Shown piece after piece: positions 62,768 through 64,000 of a DNA stretch of 64,000 nucleotides. A model generated the notes under the pieces. The model saw nothing but the letters and a program-made list of their open reading frames with translations, made no database searches and was not told the origin of the DNA. Position 1 is the stretch's first letter. Each line of letters opens with the position of its first letter. The stretch spans positions 43,904,314 through 43,968,313 of the forward strand of contig CM023536.1 of assembly GCA_013350335.1 (NCBI GenBank), written 5' to 3'. This DNA is from Chimonanthus salicifolius (Eukaryota > Streptophyta > Magnoliopsida > Laurales > Calycanthaceae). The position numbers were made by a program, and so were the translations under genes.

Positions 62768-64000
62768 AATCAGTTTATTTTGGAAAGTCAAATTACTTAG
62801 TTGTTTGATCTATTGTAATTGACCATTCTTTTATTCTTTTCCTTTTTAGTCACCGTAATGACTCCCTTTGTATTATTTATACATGTAACCTCTGACAGTT
62901 TAGATACACAATACAAGAAAGAGAGATTTCTTCTCCATATTTTCTTTCTCCTTCCCTTTTTCTATCATTATTCTACAGTACAATCTAGGGAAGACATCCA
63001 TTAAGGGTCTTTCCCCAAGCACACCTCCTTTCAGAAGAGGGTTCGATCTCCATTTTCCACTAGGCGCATTATATTTTCAATATTTTTTTTTTCATTTTAT
63101 CAGTTTTTAATCAAAAACAATTTCTTGCATTAAAGAGCTATTTCAATGCTCTCCACAATAAAATCAATTTTGAAGCATTTTGATATTTATAAGTGGCCCT
63201 CTTCTGAGCATGAAATTAGTGCATGTGCAATTAAATGGTCCACAATATTTTGCATATAATTGTCTCCATCAATCTCAGTTTTTGAAACCATAAATTGCAT
63301 TAGGAAACTAACTAAAGGGCCTTTGATGTATAGCCAAAATCATGGTCATTTGGTCATCTTAAGTGGGTCCCACACAGCTTTGAATGTCACATATGCATTG
63401 AGCTTTGTTTCTTTGTATTTCTTGATCTGTATATTAGATTGATGATAAGTAATCTTCTTTGAAAATCTAGGACAAGGAACTTGAGAAGGTACATGTGTTG
63501 TGCCCTTTCGATCATCAGAAGTGGACCCCAAACTAGACCTTTTTATTTGTATATCCTATTGGCAGTCAATAATTTGTGCTTCATTACTAACACGTGGATC
63601 TTCAAAACAGACATGAGCTTTAGTCATTAGACCACCATAAGTAGAAGCCTTCCAAAGGAGGTTACAACTTGCCAAAAGGGAAAAAAAGTTGCAAGTAAAA
63701 ATGGGTCCCAAAACTTTATAATTTGGAACAACTTAAACCTAAGCAAATAAGTGAAGGTAATGCATGCAAAAATAATTTAAATTTCATAGTTAAATATTCT
63801 ATGGGCTATGGCATTGAGTCAAAGGCCACATAATTCATATATATGCCAATGGTGCCATTTATTCAATTGAGTAAAAATTCACCCATGGAACATACAGAAC
63901 TTATAGCAAGCTTTATTTCTCATGCGATCAATTAGACAAATCCCAATATTTGGCCCCATTGGACCCCTCTAGAGGCATTTGAAATGATTTGAGGCCATGT
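62768..64000. other. Intron or upstream sequence, nothing recognised
   Basis: AT-rich, with some CT-rich stretches. No CalS8 N-terminal exon motif and no other gene motif on either strand. Confidence 0.5.

Overview
This is plant nuclear DNA, from a flowering plant with large, transposon-filled introns. I cannot name the species. One host gene accounts for all the cellular coding sequence I can support. It is a callose synthase read on the minus strand, whose sequence agrees best with the CalS8/GSL4 branch. Its 25 visible exons (about 3.9 kb, about 1,305 codons) are spread over 539-60971. All splice phases join without a frameshift or stop. The N-terminal exons lie beyond 64000 and the last C-terminal exons before position 1.

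Layout, low to high coordinate (3' to 5' of the gene). Six exons at 539-3856. A 19.2-kb intron (3857-23063) holds a LINE tail, a minus-strand Copia element (4790-18447) with a Reina-like chromovirus (8805-17574) inside it and a 3.4-kb solo LTR inside that, a hAT-like element, tandem repeats, a TRIM cluster and a LINE remnant. Five exons at 23064-24358, one with a 72-bp unit present three times in frame. An 18.5-kb intron (24359-42841) holds inverted-repeat elements, two large solo LTRs, LINE copies, a four-LTR TRIM array and Copia debris. Nine exons at 42842-44801. A 10.2-kb intron (44802-54987) holds a complete two-LTR chromovirus (46306-53832) inside an RTE-type LINE remnant, then a TRIM. 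Exons at 54988-55216, 58228-58421 and 60643-60971 are separated by introns with a LINE tail, a hAT-like element and a Mutator-like element with very long terminal inverted repeats. The last 3 kb hold a MITE-like repeat and another TRIM array.

The mobile elements look dead: their coding regions carry stops and frameshifts, yet many keep their target-site duplications, so the order of insertion can be read. I found no tRNA, rRNA, CRISPR array or second host gene. The most distinctive points are the intact gene under a heavy insertion load, the exon-internal triplication, the tandem TRIM array and the nested insertions.
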